The notes: a model not told the origin generated them from the sequence alone. DNA of 64,000 bases from SIG672 sp045580325 (GCA_045580325.1 JAZNNR010000020.1:75863-139862), one strand, 5' to 3'; shown: positions 7,972-17,083, counted from the first letter of the stretch. Made by a program: numbers and translations.

Positions 7972-9738
7972 TTAGTCTACGATAGTGATCTGGTCGAGGA
8001 TCTTGTCGGAAAGCATGTCATACTTGAATTCCATTTCAAGTGTTTCCTTGCCGAAGTAATCTTCAACGCCGTCTATGTCGGTAATACCGAAGTAGTACAT
8101 ATAGTAAACCTTGTTTTCATTGTAGAACTCTTCAAGCTTTTCGTTGTATTCCTTCTTTGTGAGGGAAATATTCAGCTTGTCGAAGAGATATTCGTAAACG
8201 AGTCTGGACTTAACGCTCTTGATTGCTGTTTCCATAGCTGTCTTATTAGCTTCGGAATAGGTCTTTTCGTCGATAAGAAGTTCAAACTCTTCCTGTGTAT
8301 AGTTACCGATGTCGATCTGAGTCTGAGAGTTGGGGCTAAGGCTCTGGAGAATAGAATCAACGTTGCTCTTAAGAGCAGACTTGTAAGCCTTCTTTGTTTC
8401 GTTCCACGGAACTTCTTTGAACTTAGCGTAGTCGATGATTGCCGAGATAGCCATTTCGTTACCGAAATTCTTGTAAAGGAAATCGTCGTATTCCTTGGCT
8501 GTCTTGTATTCTTCCTTGGTATATTCTTTTACGAACTCATCGTCCCAATCGGGAAGCTTTTCGATCTTTTCAACTGTGAATGTTACCTTGATCGTTCTGC
8601 CTGCGTAATCAGCGAAAGCCTTAACAGCCTTGTCTGTAGAATCCTTAACGTCTTCGGGAACTGTGAAATCAATTTCGATCTTGTCGAGCTTGTCGTGCTT
8701 GTCGAGAACTTCAACTACCTTAGAAATTTCGAAGATAGTATTGAACTTCTTGAACTCTTCTTCGGAAAGATCTATGGAAATCTTACCTGCCTTGAAAAGA
8801 GAAGTGAACTTAGAATTGTTTTTGTCGGTGTCAGGCTTGGGCTCGGGATCCTTGGGATCATCGTTATCGTCGGGGTTTTGGTCGGTATTGCCGCCCTCGG
8901 TACCTTCGTTGCCTTCTGTACCCTCGGTGCCTTCGTTGCCTTCGTCGCCCTCTGTGCCTTCAGCTGCGTCGCCTTCAGCGGCTTCACTTGTTCCGTCGCC
9001 GCCTTCTGTGCCTTCATCGCCTTCAGTACCTTCGTTGCCGCCTTCTGTGCCTTCGCCGCCTTCAGTACCTTCGTTGCCGCCCTCGGTGCCTTCGTCACCC
9101 TCGACCTTGTCGCCTAAGTTAAGGTCGGGATCTAAGAATACGTAACTCAAATTAACGAGAAGCTCTTTGTTTGTGAGGTCGATAGAAGAACGGGAAATGC
9201 TGTTGATGGTTACCTCGAATACTACGATAACCTTCTGGAGCTCCTTGGTCTTGTAGTTGCTGGGGAAGGTTACAGTAACATCAACCTTCTCGCCTGCCTT
9301 CTTACCTTCGAGCTGCTCTTCAAAGCCCTTGTTGGTGAGAACTTCGTCTTTGTCTGTATAAGCACCTACGAAAGTTCCCGAACCGAGAACGAGATCCTGC
9401 TTTTCGCCCTTCATACCCTTGAGGGTTTCCTCGGAGAGCTTAAGATCGGGGTTGCTGGGATCCTTGTGGCTCTTGTAGTTAAAGTCGATGTTGAGCTTGT
9501 CGCCGTTCTTGGAAACAACATCTTCGCCTTTAAGCTCTACGTAAAACTCTTCGCGAGAAGATTCACGTATGTCGAGAATAGCATCAGCAACTTTCTTAAG
9601 GATCTTAGCTTCGCTGAGCTCGACCTTCTTAAGATCGTCGATCTGGATGTACTTGTCGTAGTTTTTGTAAGCACTGCAGGATGTTATAAGTGTGCAGAGC
9701 ATTACAGCTGTGAGGATAAGTGCAAGAATTTTTTTCAT
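7972..9738 (-). CDS. Trigger-factor-like peptidyl-prolyl isomerase lipoprotein
   Basis: The 588-residue lipoprotein has lipobox LITSC, with Cys21 lipidated. Two FKBP/trigger-factor-like halves are visible. The first contains DLVLGSGTFVGAY, FEEQLEGKKAGEKVDVTVTFP and VVFEVTINSI; the second contains KVTFTVEKIEKLPDWDDEFV. The C-terminal 220 residues are helical and charged, like the trigger factor/SurA chaperone arm. The halves are split by an acidic Gly-Thr-Glu linker (about residues 210-290). The likely role is folding of secreted proteins outside the membrane, analogous to PrsA. The FKBP relation is inferred from motif resemblance. Confidence 0.7.
   Translation of the reverse strand: MKKILALILTAVMLCTLITSCSAYKNYDKYIQIDDLKKVELSEAKILKKVADAILDIRESSREEFYVELKGEDVVSKNGDKLNIDFNYKSHKDPSNPDLKLSEETLKGMKGEKQDLVLGSGTFVGAYTDKDEVLTNKGFEEQLEGKKAGEKVDVTVTFPSNYKTKELQKVIVVFEVTINSISRSSIDLTNKELLVNLSYVFLDPDLNLGDKVEGDEGTEGGNEGTEGGEGTEGGNEGTEGDEGTEGGDGTSEAAEGDAAEGTEGDEGNEGTEGTEGNEGTEGGNTDQNPDDNDDPKDPEPKPDTDKNNSKFTSLFKAGKISIDLSEEEFKKFNTIFEISKVVEVLDKHDKLDKIEIDFTVPEDVKDSTDKAVKAFADYAGRTIKVTFTVEKIEKLPDWDDEFVKEYTKEEYKTAKEYDDFLYKNFGNEMAISAIIDYAKFKEVPWNETKKAYKSALKSNVDSILQSLSPNSQTQIDIGNYTQEEFELLIDEKTYSEANKTAMETAIKSVKSRLVYEYLFDKLNISLTKKEYNEKLEEFYNENKVYYMYYFGITDIDGVEDYFGKETLEMEFKYDMLSDKILDQITIVD
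8889..9101 (-). repeat. Coding low-complexity repeat (EGTEGG/EGNEGTE)
   Basis: This imperfect tandem repeat inside the isomerase lipoprotein gene encodes a linker of Glu, Gly and Thr with Asn and Asp. The DNA units are variations of CCTTCGTTGCCGCC. It is prone to length change by slippage. The translated linker is acidic and presumably unstructured. Confidence 0.8.
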
Positions 9739-9894
9739 TTTGATTTACTCCTTATATTTAAACATATAGTTAACCATAAACAACCACATAATTGTACCAT
9801 ATCATTCCAAATAAATAAAGGGGGTAAAGAAGGAATTTACCATTTGGACACACTTAGGTTACAATTTGTTCACTTGAGTGGGACGCGATATAAA

Positions 9895-10956
9895 TTACTC
9901 GCTTTCAGAGGAACTCGCGATGCTGTCCTCGTCTTCATCTTCGTTTTCGTACGAGTCGTCAGAGGGACTCTCGTAGGGATCTATCATTATTTCCTTGATC
10001 TTGGGCCAGGCGGCGTATGTTGCCATAAACATACAAAGACCGACTGTAATAATAAGGGGAAGAACGATACCGATAGGGGTATATAGCCACATTATATAGA
10101 AATTTACGATAACAGTGAGTATTATACCGATAGTGGCGAGGAAATTACGCTTGAACCCAAGAAAAGCGAAGATAAGCGCGTTTTTGAATATCTGACGTAT
10201 TTTCAGATCGAAGGTCAGGGTGAGAAGGTAAATATAAAATCTCATAGCGAAATATATGAAGATCATAAATACCGTCGCCCAAAGCATAACACTGTTTACA
10301 AAGCTTCCAAGATGGTTGTAGAAGAATATCAGGTCATATACAAGCAGGAAGCAGATCACAAGGTCAAGGATGCCGATTATGATCCCCTGACGGAGATTTT
10401 TCTTTACGGCATACCAAAAATCACGCATAAAGAATATCGGTTCGCCGCGTACTATGTTGCGAAGAATATACGAGGTACCGATAGATGCGGGACCAAATGT
10501 GAAAAGAATCAGCACGACGCCGACTATCAGCACAGTCCACGCAAGAGGAGTCGGAATATCGACAACTGCGGGATTTCCGAAAAATCCCCAGAGCGTAGAT
10601 AGCGTAGGAGACACTGCGCCGAACTCGTAAGCACCGTACAGAGGCAAAAATATCGGACTCGTCGGAGAGATCGCGTGCAGGTGGAAAATTTTTGCGGGGA
10701 AGAGCATTATTATTATCAAAGGAAAATTCGCGAGCAAAAAGGTAATATTGATATAGAATATTCTTGTCAGATTTCTCCAAGCAAGCTTGAAGAAGAAGGG
10801 AAAATTTCGCGGAGCTTTTCTGTCGTCCTCGGTTATTTCCTTTCCCTCACGCGAATATAGTAGGTCAAACAGATTTTTTCTTTTCTTTTTCTTCGGCAGA
10901 GAGTCATCATATCCGTCGTGAGAGCTTCGCGACATATTCGGATACTGTTTTTTCAA
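9895..10956 (-). CDS. DUF624 (YesL-like) membrane protein
   Basis: The 353-residue protein has a basic N-terminal tail (KKKKRK near residue 22), then a hydrophobic core. The core opens with the family-like segment FFKLAWRNLTRIFYINITFLL, with about five to six membrane segments to residue 320. The very acidic tail (NEDEDEDSIASSSESE) is unusual. YesL-type proteins are common near carbohydrate uptake genes in Firmicutes, but their function is unknown. The next minus-strand gene upstream also encodes a membrane protein, separated by 36 bp. Confidence 0.75.
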   Translation of the reverse strand: MKKQYPNMSRSSHDGYDDSLPKKKKRKNLFDLLYSREGKEITEDDRKAPRNFPFFFKLAWRNLTRIFYINITFLLANFPLIIIMLFPAKIFHLHAISPTSPIFLPLYGAYEFGAVSPTLSTLWGFFGNPAVVDIPTPLAWTVLIVGVVLILFTFGPASIGTSYILRNIVRGEPIFFMRDFWYAVKKNLRQGIIIGILDLVICFLLVYDLIFFYNHLGSFVNSVMLWATVFMIFIYFAMRFYIYLLTLTFDLKIRQIFKNALIFAFLGFKRNFLATIGIILTVIVNFYIMWLYTPIGIVLPLIITVGLCMFMATYAAWPKIKEIMIDPYESPSDDSYENEDEDEDSIASSSESE

Positions 10957-10992
10957 ATGTTATCACATCCTTGATTATATTAAAAGGTAATT

Positions 10993-11508
10993 TTATACGA
11001 AAGCAAGCGCAATATTTCTGCAAAAGAGCAGAGTGAACATTATTCCCGTGAAAAATAGAAATTCAAGTGCATAGGAGAGCGTGCTGCGAGTGTTCGACTT
11101 TGAATATTTGTAAGCGCATTTTGAAACTGCAAAGCAAATGCAAAGAAGAAAAGCACTCGAAATAGTGTGCAAAATATAAAGAGCCTCGGTAGCACCGCCA
11201 AGCGCGAGCAGCAGGCAGGAATAAGAAGCAAGAAAAGCTCTTATAAAAAGTATGCCCGATGATATAATTGACGCGTATGGAATAAATCCCGTCAAAAATA
11301 TAACCGCGAGGTATATTACCTGCTCACACGAGGTCTGCATAAAAGCGGAAAAGCCGCCTTTTTGAAGGAAGACCGAGCTAAGCTCCGGTATATCTTTTAC
11401 AGATAACAGCCCCGAAGAAGCCGAGAAAACAAGCCCGAAAATATATCCGAAAACAACTGCGTACGTCGATAGGTCGCACTCAAAAACGCGCACAAGCTTT
11501 TTATACAT
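10993..11508 (-). CDS. Integral membrane protein, unknown
   Basis: The product of about 171 residues (MYKKLVRVFECDL start; an ATG 12 bp further out is also possible) has four to five hydrophobic segments. GGTGATT lies just upstream of the chosen ATG. The segment LTGFIPYASIISSGILFIRAF faintly recalls SpoIIM/DUF95 proteins, but too weakly to name it. It is probably co-transcribed with the DUF624 gene 36 bp downstream. Confidence 0.55.
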   Translation of the reverse strand: MYKKLVRVFECDLSTYAVVFGYIFGLVFSASSGLLSVKDIPELSSVFLQKGGFSAFMQTSCEQVIYLAVIFLTGFIPYASIISSGILFIRAFLASYSCLLLALGGATEALYILHTISSAFLLCICFAVSKCAYKYSKSNTRSTLSYALEFLFFTGIMFTLLFCRNIALAFV

Positions 11509-11664
11509 AATAATCACCACGATAATATAGAATAAAACATATACGTTTTATTTTTATTAGTCGCTCGTCTTGATTATTACATAGCTTACAAAATACAGAC
11601 CAATATATAATATCATATACTTTTGCTCTTTTCAATAATTTTTTATAAACTTTTTTAGATTTTG

Positions 11665-11692
11665 TTGAAATGCAGATGAAAATAAGTATAAT
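11665..11692 (+). promoter_or_regulatory. Promoter of the GNAT gene
   Basis: TTGAAA at 11665-11670 and TATAAT at 11687-11692 are 16 bp apart. A second TATAAT overlaps at 11694. The GNAT gene starts about 40 nt downstream. Confidence 0.65.
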
Positions 11693-11731
11693 GTATAATT
11701 GTAGGAAGAAATCACGCATAAGGGGACAAAA

Positions 11732-12376
11732 ATGAGAAGCGATTATCTTGAATTTTTCAAAAGTGATAATACCGTTATAGAAACTCCGCGCCTTCGTCTG
11801 AGAAAAATGGCAAGACGGGACAAAAACGATATGTATGAGTATGCAAGATGTGATATTGTAACAAAATATCTTCTTTGGCGCACGCACCCCGACGCCGAGC
11901 ATACGAAAAGATACCTCGATTACGTTACGACACTGTATAAAAGCGGACAATTTTTCGATTTTGCGGTAGAATACCGCGAAAACTCGAAAATGATAGGGAC
12001 CTGCGGCTTTGCATCGATAGATGAGGCAAATAACTCGGCAGAGGTCGGATACGTTCTCTCACCTGATTATTGGGGGCAGGGAATCGCGACCGAAGCGCTC
12101 ACGGCATTACTGCGCTTTGCCTTTTGCGATATGAGATTTAACCGCGTGGAAGCGCGATATATGATCGAAAATACCGCAAGCAGAAGAGTAATGGAAAAGT
12201 GCGGTATGACCTTTGAAGGAGTAATGCGTAAAAAGCTTCTTGTAAAGGGCTCTTACCGCGACGTCGGTGTTTGCTCGATTCTTTCAGAAGAATATTTTGC
12301 AAATAATAAAGAAGGTACGGCACTTTCGAAAATTTCGGGAAAATTTCTCGGGATGAGAAGAATATTACGTAAATAA
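11732..12376 (+). CDS. GNAT N-acetyltransferase, RimJ/RimL type
   Basis: The 214-residue product opens with ETPRLRLRKMARRD, typical of the RimJ/RimL branch. It has GYVLSPDYWGQGIATEAL as the acetyl-CoA-binding motif A, and a late ENTASRRVMEKCGMTFEG motif. These enzymes acetylate protein N-termini, amino acids or small molecules; the substrate cannot be read here. The C-terminal 30 residues (basic, KISGKFLGMRRILRK) exceed the core domain. AAGGGG upstream of the ATG is the ribosome site. Confidence 0.88.
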   Translation: MRSDYLEFFKSDNTVIETPRLRLRKMARRDKNDMYEYARCDIVTKYLLWRTHPDAEHTKRYLDYVTTLYKSGQFFDFAVEYRENSKMIGTCGFASIDEANNSAEVGYVLSPDYWGQGIATEALTALLRFAFCDMRFNRVEARYMIENTASRRVMEKCGMTFEGVMRKKLLVKGSYRDVGVCSILSEEYFANNKEGTALSKISGKFLGMRRILRK

Positions 12377-12394
12377 CAGTTTACAACAAAAAAG

Positions 12395-12423
12395 TTGACA
12401 ATCAAGGTGTCTTGTGTTAAAAT
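12395..12423 (+). promoter_or_regulatory. Promoter of the potassium uptake operon
   Basis: TTGACA (12395-12400) and TAAAAT (12418-12423) are 17 bp apart, immediately upstream of the Trk/Ktr pair. Confidence 0.75.
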
Positions 12424-12458
12424 ATAAAAGCATGTTGCAGAAAGGAGAATGGCGGCAG

Positions 12459-13832
12459 ATGTCAGATAAAACAGAAGCAAAAAAACTATTACATAAGCAG
12501 TATAGTAAACAGCGGAAAATGCAGCCGACACAGATAATCGTCGTTGGATTTCTGTGTATTATAATTTTGGGCACACTTCTTCTGATGCTTCCCATATCGT
12601 CTGCAAACAGAGAGTTTACAGACCCGATTACCGCGATGTTTACAGCGACAAGCGCGACCTGCGTAACCGGACTGTCTGTTGTAACCACCGCTGAGTATTG
12701 GAGTCTTTTCGGGCAGATGATCATACTTGCTATGATACAGGTCGGGGGACTCGGATTTATGTCGATGGCTGTGCTTTTTTCGATGATTGTAAAACGTGCG
12801 ATAACTCCGAGAGAAAATCTTATAATAGCCGAGTCTTTCAGCCTTTTTAACAGAGAAGAAACGGCGAAAGGATTTGTAAAAAAGATACTTGTTTGGACCT
12901 TTGTTTTTGAATTTACGGGAGCGCTTTTGCTCGCAACGAGATTTATTCCGCGCTTTGGCTGGGTTGACGGGATATATAAAAGTGTATTTCATTCTGTTTC
13001 GGCTTTTTGTAATGCAGGCTTTGATATTCTCGGATCGGACAGCCTTATAGGTTTTTCGGGCGATTATATAGTCGTATTTACAATATCTGCCCTCATAATA
13101 ATCGGCGGAATAGGATTTTTTATATGGTTCGATATATCGTCGGGCTTTAAAAGAAAAAAATTCTCGGCATATACTAAGCTAGTACTGATCACAACGGCAG
13201 TGCTTCTTGTTTCGGGTACGGCGGCAACGCTTATACTTGAGTGGGATAACACTCTTGCAGGAATGTCGGTCGCGGAAAAAATATCGGCATCGTTTGCCCA
13301 CTCGGTTTCGCTCAGGACTGCAGGATTTGCCTTTTTCGATAATGCATCTATGACAGATGCCCTGAAATTCGTTTCTATCGGTATTATGTTTATAGGTGGA
13401 GCATCGGGCTCTACGGCAGGCGGAATAAAGGTTTCTACTATTGCTATAATAATCGTCGCCGTTATAAGTAACGCCATAGGAAGAGAAGAAACTGTGATTT
13501 TCAAAAGAAGAGTAAAGCAGTCGGTAATAGTCAGAGCAATGTCCCTCTTTATCATAGGAATAACCTTTGCGGTCGCGTCAGCCATTATCATATCGGTAAC
13601 AGAGGATATTTCCATAATATCTTCTCTTTACGAAACAGTTTCTGCGTATGCGACTGTCGGACTGTCATTGTCGCTTACACCGACGCTCAGTGTGCTGTCA
13701 AAGGCAATACTTATGCTGCTTATGTTTATGGGGCGCGTAGGTGTTCTTACGCTTACCTTTTCTCTGGCGATGTCTTCTTCAAAAAGAAGAATCTACAGTA
13801 CCTTTGCAGATACGAATATTATGGTAGGATAA
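12459..13832 (+). CDS. TrkH/KtrB-family potassium transporter subunit
   Basis: This is the membrane pore of a Trk/Ktr potassium uptake system, 457 residues from the ATG at 12459. That ATG follows AAAGGAGA; an upstream ATG in the same frame lacks a site. Four pore-loop selectivity motifs are visible: ATCVTGLS, AFCNAGFD, SLRTAGFA and AYATVGLS, with the single conserved Gly in each. Hydrophobic segments fit the 4x(M1-P-M2) layout. The next gene encodes the matching RCK subunit, 20 bp downstream. Confidence 0.93.
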   Translation: MSDKTEAKKLLHKQYSKQRKMQPTQIIVVGFLCIIILGTLLLMLPISSANREFTDPITAMFTATSATCVTGLSVVTTAEYWSLFGQMIILAMIQVGGLGFMSMAVLFSMIVKRAITPRENLIIAESFSLFNREETAKGFVKKILVWTFVFEFTGALLLATRFIPRFGWVDGIYKSVFHSVSAFCNAGFDILGSDSLIGFSGDYIVVFTISALIIIGGIGFFIWFDISSGFKRKKFSAYTKLVLITTAVLLVSGTAATLILEWDNTLAGMSVAEKISASFAHSVSLRTAGFAFFDNASMTDALKFVSIGIMFIGGASGSTAGGIKVSTIAIIIVAVISNAIGREETVIFKRRVKQSVIVRAMSLFIIGITFAVASAIIISVTEDISIISSLYETVSAYATVGLSLSLTPTLSVLSKAILMLLMFMGRVGVLTLTFSLAMSSSKRRIYSTFADTNIMVG

Positions 13833-13852
13833 TAAAGATAGGAGATGTTTTT

Positions 13853-14509
13853 ATGAAATCTTTTTGTGTAATAGGAATGGGAAGCCTTGGGTGTACGATT
13901 GCCAAGGAGCTTGAAAAAAGCGGACATCAGGTGCTTATAATAGATAAAGACGAGAAAAAAGTCAACGATATAGCAGACTTTGTTACAGATGCAAGAGTTG
14001 GAGATTCTACCGATCAGAATGTACTTATCTCAGCAGGAGTAAAGCATTACGACTGCGCGGTTGTATGTATGTCAAGCGATATAAACGCAAGCATACTTAC
14101 AACACTCTTTCTGAAAGAGCTTGGAGTACCGAGGGTCATCGTCCGCGCAGGCAATGAATATGAATGCAGGGTGCTTGAAAAAATAGGGGCAGACGATATA
14201 GTATATCCTGAACGTGATATGGGTGAAAAGCTCGCATATACTCTTGATAAAAACAATGTGGTCGAAAGACTTACCTTTTCAAACGAATATTCGATAGTTG
14301 AGCGTAAGGTTCCGAGATCTTGGGTGGGAAAAACCATAATAGAGCTTAATGTGCGCAGAAAGTACGGTATAAATATAATTGCGGTAAGCAATTCTGAAAT
14401 GACAGAGTTTGATATGACACCGATGCCTGACCGTGTGTTTGCAGAGGGAGAAATAATAACTTTGATAGGCGCGAATAAAGATCTTGACAAAATAGCCAAG
14501 GGTGAATAA
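13853..14509 (+). CDS. TrkA/KtrA-family potassium channel regulatory subunit
   Basis: This cytosolic 218-residue RCK protein binds nucleotides through GMGSLGCTIAKELEKSG and an acidic strand end (IIDKD). It carries RCK-N (1-140) and RCK-C (about 140-218) domains. It would gate the adjacent TrkH/KtrB pore in response to ATP/ADP or NAD(H) and c-di-AMP, as known for the family. It lies 20 bp after the pore gene with an AGGAG site, so the two form an operon. Confidence 0.92.
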   Translation: MKSFCVIGMGSLGCTIAKELEKSGHQVLIIDKDEKKVNDIADFVTDARVGDSTDQNVLISAGVKHYDCAVVCMSSDINASILTTLFLKELGVPRVIVRAGNEYECRVLEKIGADDIVYPERDMGEKLAYTLDKNNVVERLTFSNEYSIVERKVPRSWVGKTIIELNVRRKYGINIIAVSNSEMTEFDMTPMPDRVFAEGEIITLIGANKDLDKIAKGE

Positions 14510-14614
14510 AAAAATAACTTTATAAAAATTAACAAATCTGTAACTATATTTCAGCTTGCTTGGTGTATAATCTAAAGCGTACATAAATTTTGATTAAAAG
14601 AATGGAGAAAACAA

Positions 14615-15043
14615 ATGAATAAACTCTTTTTGTTACTTGAAGAGCAGCCTGCTCCCCAGGGCGGTGGTTGGTTGACTATTATCCTTATGCTCGGCGTAAT
14701 AGTCATTATGTTCTTCATTACCGGTCGTTCGCAGAGAAAACAGCAGAAGCAGATCGATGATATGAGAAATAATCTTCAGATCGGCGATGAGATCACAACT
14801 ATCGGCGGAATTATCGGCAAGATAGTAAGCATCAAGGACGAAACCTGTATTATCGAAACAGGCAGAGATGGCGTAAGAATGAGAATACTCAGAAGCGCGG
14901 TAAGATGCGTTGACGTACCTGCAAGTGCTATGAACTACTCTATCAACGTTGAAGATAAGAATACCGAAGAGGCTTCCTACGATAGTGCTGAGGCTCCCGA
15001 AAACAGCGAAAACGAAGGCAAAAAGAAAAACAAGAAAAAATAA
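14615..15043 (+). CDS. yajC: Preprotein translocase accessory subunit YajC
   Basis: The 142-residue product has one N-terminal membrane segment (LTIILMLGVIVIMFFITGR, about 20-40), then the conserved RKQQKQIDDMRNNLQIGDEITTIGGIIGKI. Its acidic and then Lys-rich tail is longer than in E. coli YajC (110 residues). YajC associates with SecDF at the Sec translocon. SecD/F genes are not in the window. A TATAAT at 14566 precedes it but no good -35 was seen. Confidence 0.9.
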   Translation: MNKLFLLLEEQPAPQGGGWLTIILMLGVIVIMFFITGRSQRKQQKQIDDMRNNLQIGDEITTIGGIIGKIVSIKDETCIIETGRDGVRMRILRSAVRCVDVPASAMNYSINVEDKNTEEASYDSAEAPENSENEGKKKNKKK

Positions 15044-15116
15044 TCGCTTTCTCGGTTGTTTTTTCGCACCCGACCGAATATTATTTAATAAATAATTATT
15101 TCGGACGGTGATTAAA

Positions 15117-15569
15117 ATGAATGCAAAACTGACTTTACTGAAAAAAGCAACGCTCTCCGCCGTTATAGGACACGGCGCGGCATTGCTTTTTCTTTTTCTC
15201 TCAAGCGCGGTGCTTGTGAAAAACGAGGATCCCTCGACGATGATGCCGATAGCGGCAATAGTAGCCTTTTTTATAGGCGCGGCTGTGTGCGGAATAATCG
15301 CGGGAAGAAGCGGGGGTGGACTGTGGGACGTACTTGCCGCAGGACTTATCTTTTCGCTGCTGCTTATAGTTATTTCGCTTTTGCTTAACGCGGTGCTTCC
15401 TGCACCTGAGAGCGAAAGCAACTATGGGCTTGGCTCAAAGGCGGCGCTGATCGCAGGCGGCTTCGCAGTATCCGTGATCGTGGGACTGTGGATATCCTCG
15501 AGAAAAAACACAAGCCGTATGGGCGCAAAGCGCAGAAAAAAAGAACTTGATAAATACATAAGCAAGTAA
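15117..15569 (+). CDS. TIGR04086-like (YrzE) membrane protein
   Basis: The product of about 150 residues has four hydrophobic segments and a Gly-rich second helix region (AFFIGAAVCGIIAGRSGGGLWDVLAAG). This matches the TIGR04086/YrzE type found near yajC in Firmicutes. It ends in a very basic tail (SRMGAKRRKKELDKYISK). A GTG at 15108 is an alternative start; the ATG at 15117 was chosen because the GGACGGTG site is better placed. Function is unknown. Confidence 0.72.
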   Translation: MNAKLTLLKKATLSAVIGHGAALLFLFLSSAVLVKNEDPSTMMPIAAIVAFFIGAAVCGIIAGRSGGGLWDVLAAGLIFSLLLIVISLLLNAVLPAPESESNYGLGSKAALIAGGFAVSVIVGLWISSRKNTSRMGAKRRKKELDKYISK

Positions 15570-15573
15570 ACAA

Positions 15574-15612
15574 AACGTGTACCCAATACTGCAGTAGCCT
15601 TGGGTACACGTT
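15574..15612. terminator. Terminator between convergent genes
   Basis: The 13-bp inverted repeat AACGTGTACCCAA / TTGGGTACACGTT has a 13-nt loop. The T-rich side faces the minus strand (TTTTGTTT), so it chiefly ends the esterase transcript from the right. Confidence 0.8.
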
Positions 15613-15627
15613 AAATGTTATATAGAA

Positions 15628-16743
15628 TTATTTGTCAAGAAGGTTATCACGTATGAATTTCGCGAGAGCGTTAGCGGCAGTAGCGTGCGCCGCCTTGCTG
15701 GGATGAGCAAGACCGCCATCTCTGTTTTCGGTAAGAGTGCAGAAATATAATCCTTTTTCCTCACCGCCAAGCTCTTTTATAGCCTGCATAGAATAAGCCT
15801 GCATACACGGTCCCATCATATTTGCTACCCAGACGATCTTTACGTCCTGGCCGTATGTACTGCGAACGAGCTTTATAAGAGCTTTGGCGCCCGCTTTGAA
15901 CTGTGTTCCGGTAACGTCGCCCTTGCCCTGATCGTTTGTACCGAGATTTATTACTACGATGTCAGGAGTAAAGGTCTTTTCATACTTTTTGATAGTATTC
16001 TTGAAGTAGGATTCAGCGGAGAAAAAGTCCTTCATAACGAAATTACCGCTGTAGCTGCTTACAACACCGATTCCGCTGCAAGAAATAAGGGAGTGATCCG
16101 CGCCGAGCTTTTCAGCCGTCAGATATGCGTATGCCTGAGTTGCGTCTTGGTTTAAAGCGCTTCCGGGATCCGCGACTCCGTTGGCACAGAGGTTGCCGTA
16201 TCCACTTGTTATACTGTCGCCGAGAAATTCAATGAAAAGATCCTTTTTTGCGGGAGCTTCTTCAAAATATCCCTTGAAGCTGAGAGTTTTAAGAACACTG
16301 AGCGAGTTTGCCGATTCTGTCTGCTTGAGCACACGGATATTATGTACTCCGGCTTCTTTGAAGTCGGCGATAGTAAGAGTAACAGTACCTTTTTTTACGT
16401 TAAAACGCTTTTCCTGTCTTACTCCGTCGATGTAAACCGTAAAGTAGGTGTTACTGCTGACAAAAACAGAGAGCTTTACCTTGCCTTCCATATATGCAGA
16501 GAATTCTATTCCCGTTGCCGAGTGGTCGCAGGCGATGCCGTTTGAGGATACAACGGTTCTTCCGTGCAGCTTAAGAGAGTCGGTAATGTCCTGAAGAGCA
16601 TAAGTTTTATCTTCAATTACTTTTTCTTCTTCTTTGTCGTCTTCTTTTTCGGTGTCGGGTGAAGGTTTGTCCTCGGTGTTACCGCACGCGAAAAAGGAAA
16701 GACACATAACAAGCAAGAGTAAAAATGCTAAAATTCTTTTCAT
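15628..16743 (-). CDS. SGNH-hydrolase lipoprotein, carbohydrate esterase family 2-like
   Basis: The 371-residue secreted lipoprotein (signal peptide ending FFAC, Cys20) has an acidic linker rich in Lys/Glu. An N-terminal beta-sandwich-like part (about 50-160) follows, then an SGNH domain with GDSIT (nucleophile Ser177), GTND (268-271) and AHPSKAAH with His347. The jelly-roll plus SGNH layout is that of CE2 acetyl esterases, which remove acetyl groups from plant polysaccharides. Substrate is inferred from family. It is single-gene, minus strand. Confidence 0.85.
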   Translation of the reverse strand: MKRILAFLLLLVMCLSFFACGNTEDKPSPDTEKEDDKEEEKVIEDKTYALQDITDSLKLHGRTVVSSNGIACDHSATGIEFSAYMEGKVKLSVFVSSNTYFTVYIDGVRQEKRFNVKKGTVTLTIADFKEAGVHNIRVLKQTESANSLSVLKTLSFKGYFEEAPAKKDLFIEFLGDSITSGYGNLCANGVADPGSALNQDATQAYAYLTAEKLGADHSLISCSGIGVVSSYSGNFVMKDFFSAESYFKNTIKKYEKTFTPDIVVINLGTNDQGKGDVTGTQFKAGAKALIKLVRSTYGQDVKIVWVANMMGPCMQAYSMQAIKELGGEEKGLYFCTLTENRDGGLAHPSKAAHATAANALAKFIRDNLLDK

Positions 16744-16825
16744 AGCTACTTCTCCTTGTAGGTGGATTTACTGCACCATTATATAACAAATCCTTTTGAG
16801 TGTCAACATATTTTAAATGATATTA

Positions 16826-16854
16826 TTTACAAATCGGATTTTATATGATAAAAT
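16826..16854 (+). promoter_or_regulatory. Promoter upstream of a small membrane-protein ORF
   Basis: TTTACA (16826-16831) and TAAAAT (16849-16854) are 17 bp apart. Transcription would begin near 16862 and cover the 32-codon ORF and then the pseudouridine synthase gene. Confidence 0.65.
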
Positions 16855-16910
16855 ACAAAAAAGTACAGATACTAAAGATGTCCGTTCGGAATTTAAAGGA
16901 GAATGTCCGT

Positions 16911-17009
16911 TTGGTTTATGTGAAAGAATTTTTGTACGGACTTTTTATCGCATATATCGTGTTTCTTATAGCAGCCTTCGTGATGATGAGATATTTTGCG
17001 ATATTGTAA
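16911..17009 (+). CDS. Short membrane peptide, TTG start (32 residues)
   Basis: AAAGGAG (16895-16901) is followed after 9 nt by TTG, then 31 sense codons and TAA. The peptide is a short basic/aromatic head and one hydrophobic helix (FLYGLFIAYIVFLIAAF) ending in MMRYFAIL. An ATG in the same frame at 16878 would add 11 residues but lacks a site. A promoter lies upstream. No family is recognised. A leader-peptide or regulatory role for the downstream gene is possible. Confidence 0.45.
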   Translation: MVYVKEFLYGLFIAYIVFLIAAFVMMRYFAIL

Positions 17010-17083
17010 GGATATTAAATCCGATGTAGATGTATTAAAAGTGTAAATGTAGATATAAATATGGAAGAAAGTGAGCGCACAGT

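Noticed and set aside
8889..9101. Possible CRISPR-like tandem repeats
   Set aside because: Units vary in length, have no spacers and encode a continuous protein linker.
8630..9145. Open frames rich in Ser/Pro or Val antisense to the isomerase lipoprotein gene
   Set aside because: Produced by the repetitive GAG/GGT linker on the other strand; no ribosome site or domain.
14566..14571. yajC promoter at a TATAAT
   Set aside because: No matching -35 at the right distance; not listed as a promoter.
16817..17029. 70-codon frame overlapping the small membrane peptide
   Set aside because: No ribosome site and irregular composition; the TTG frame with AAAGGAG is better supported.
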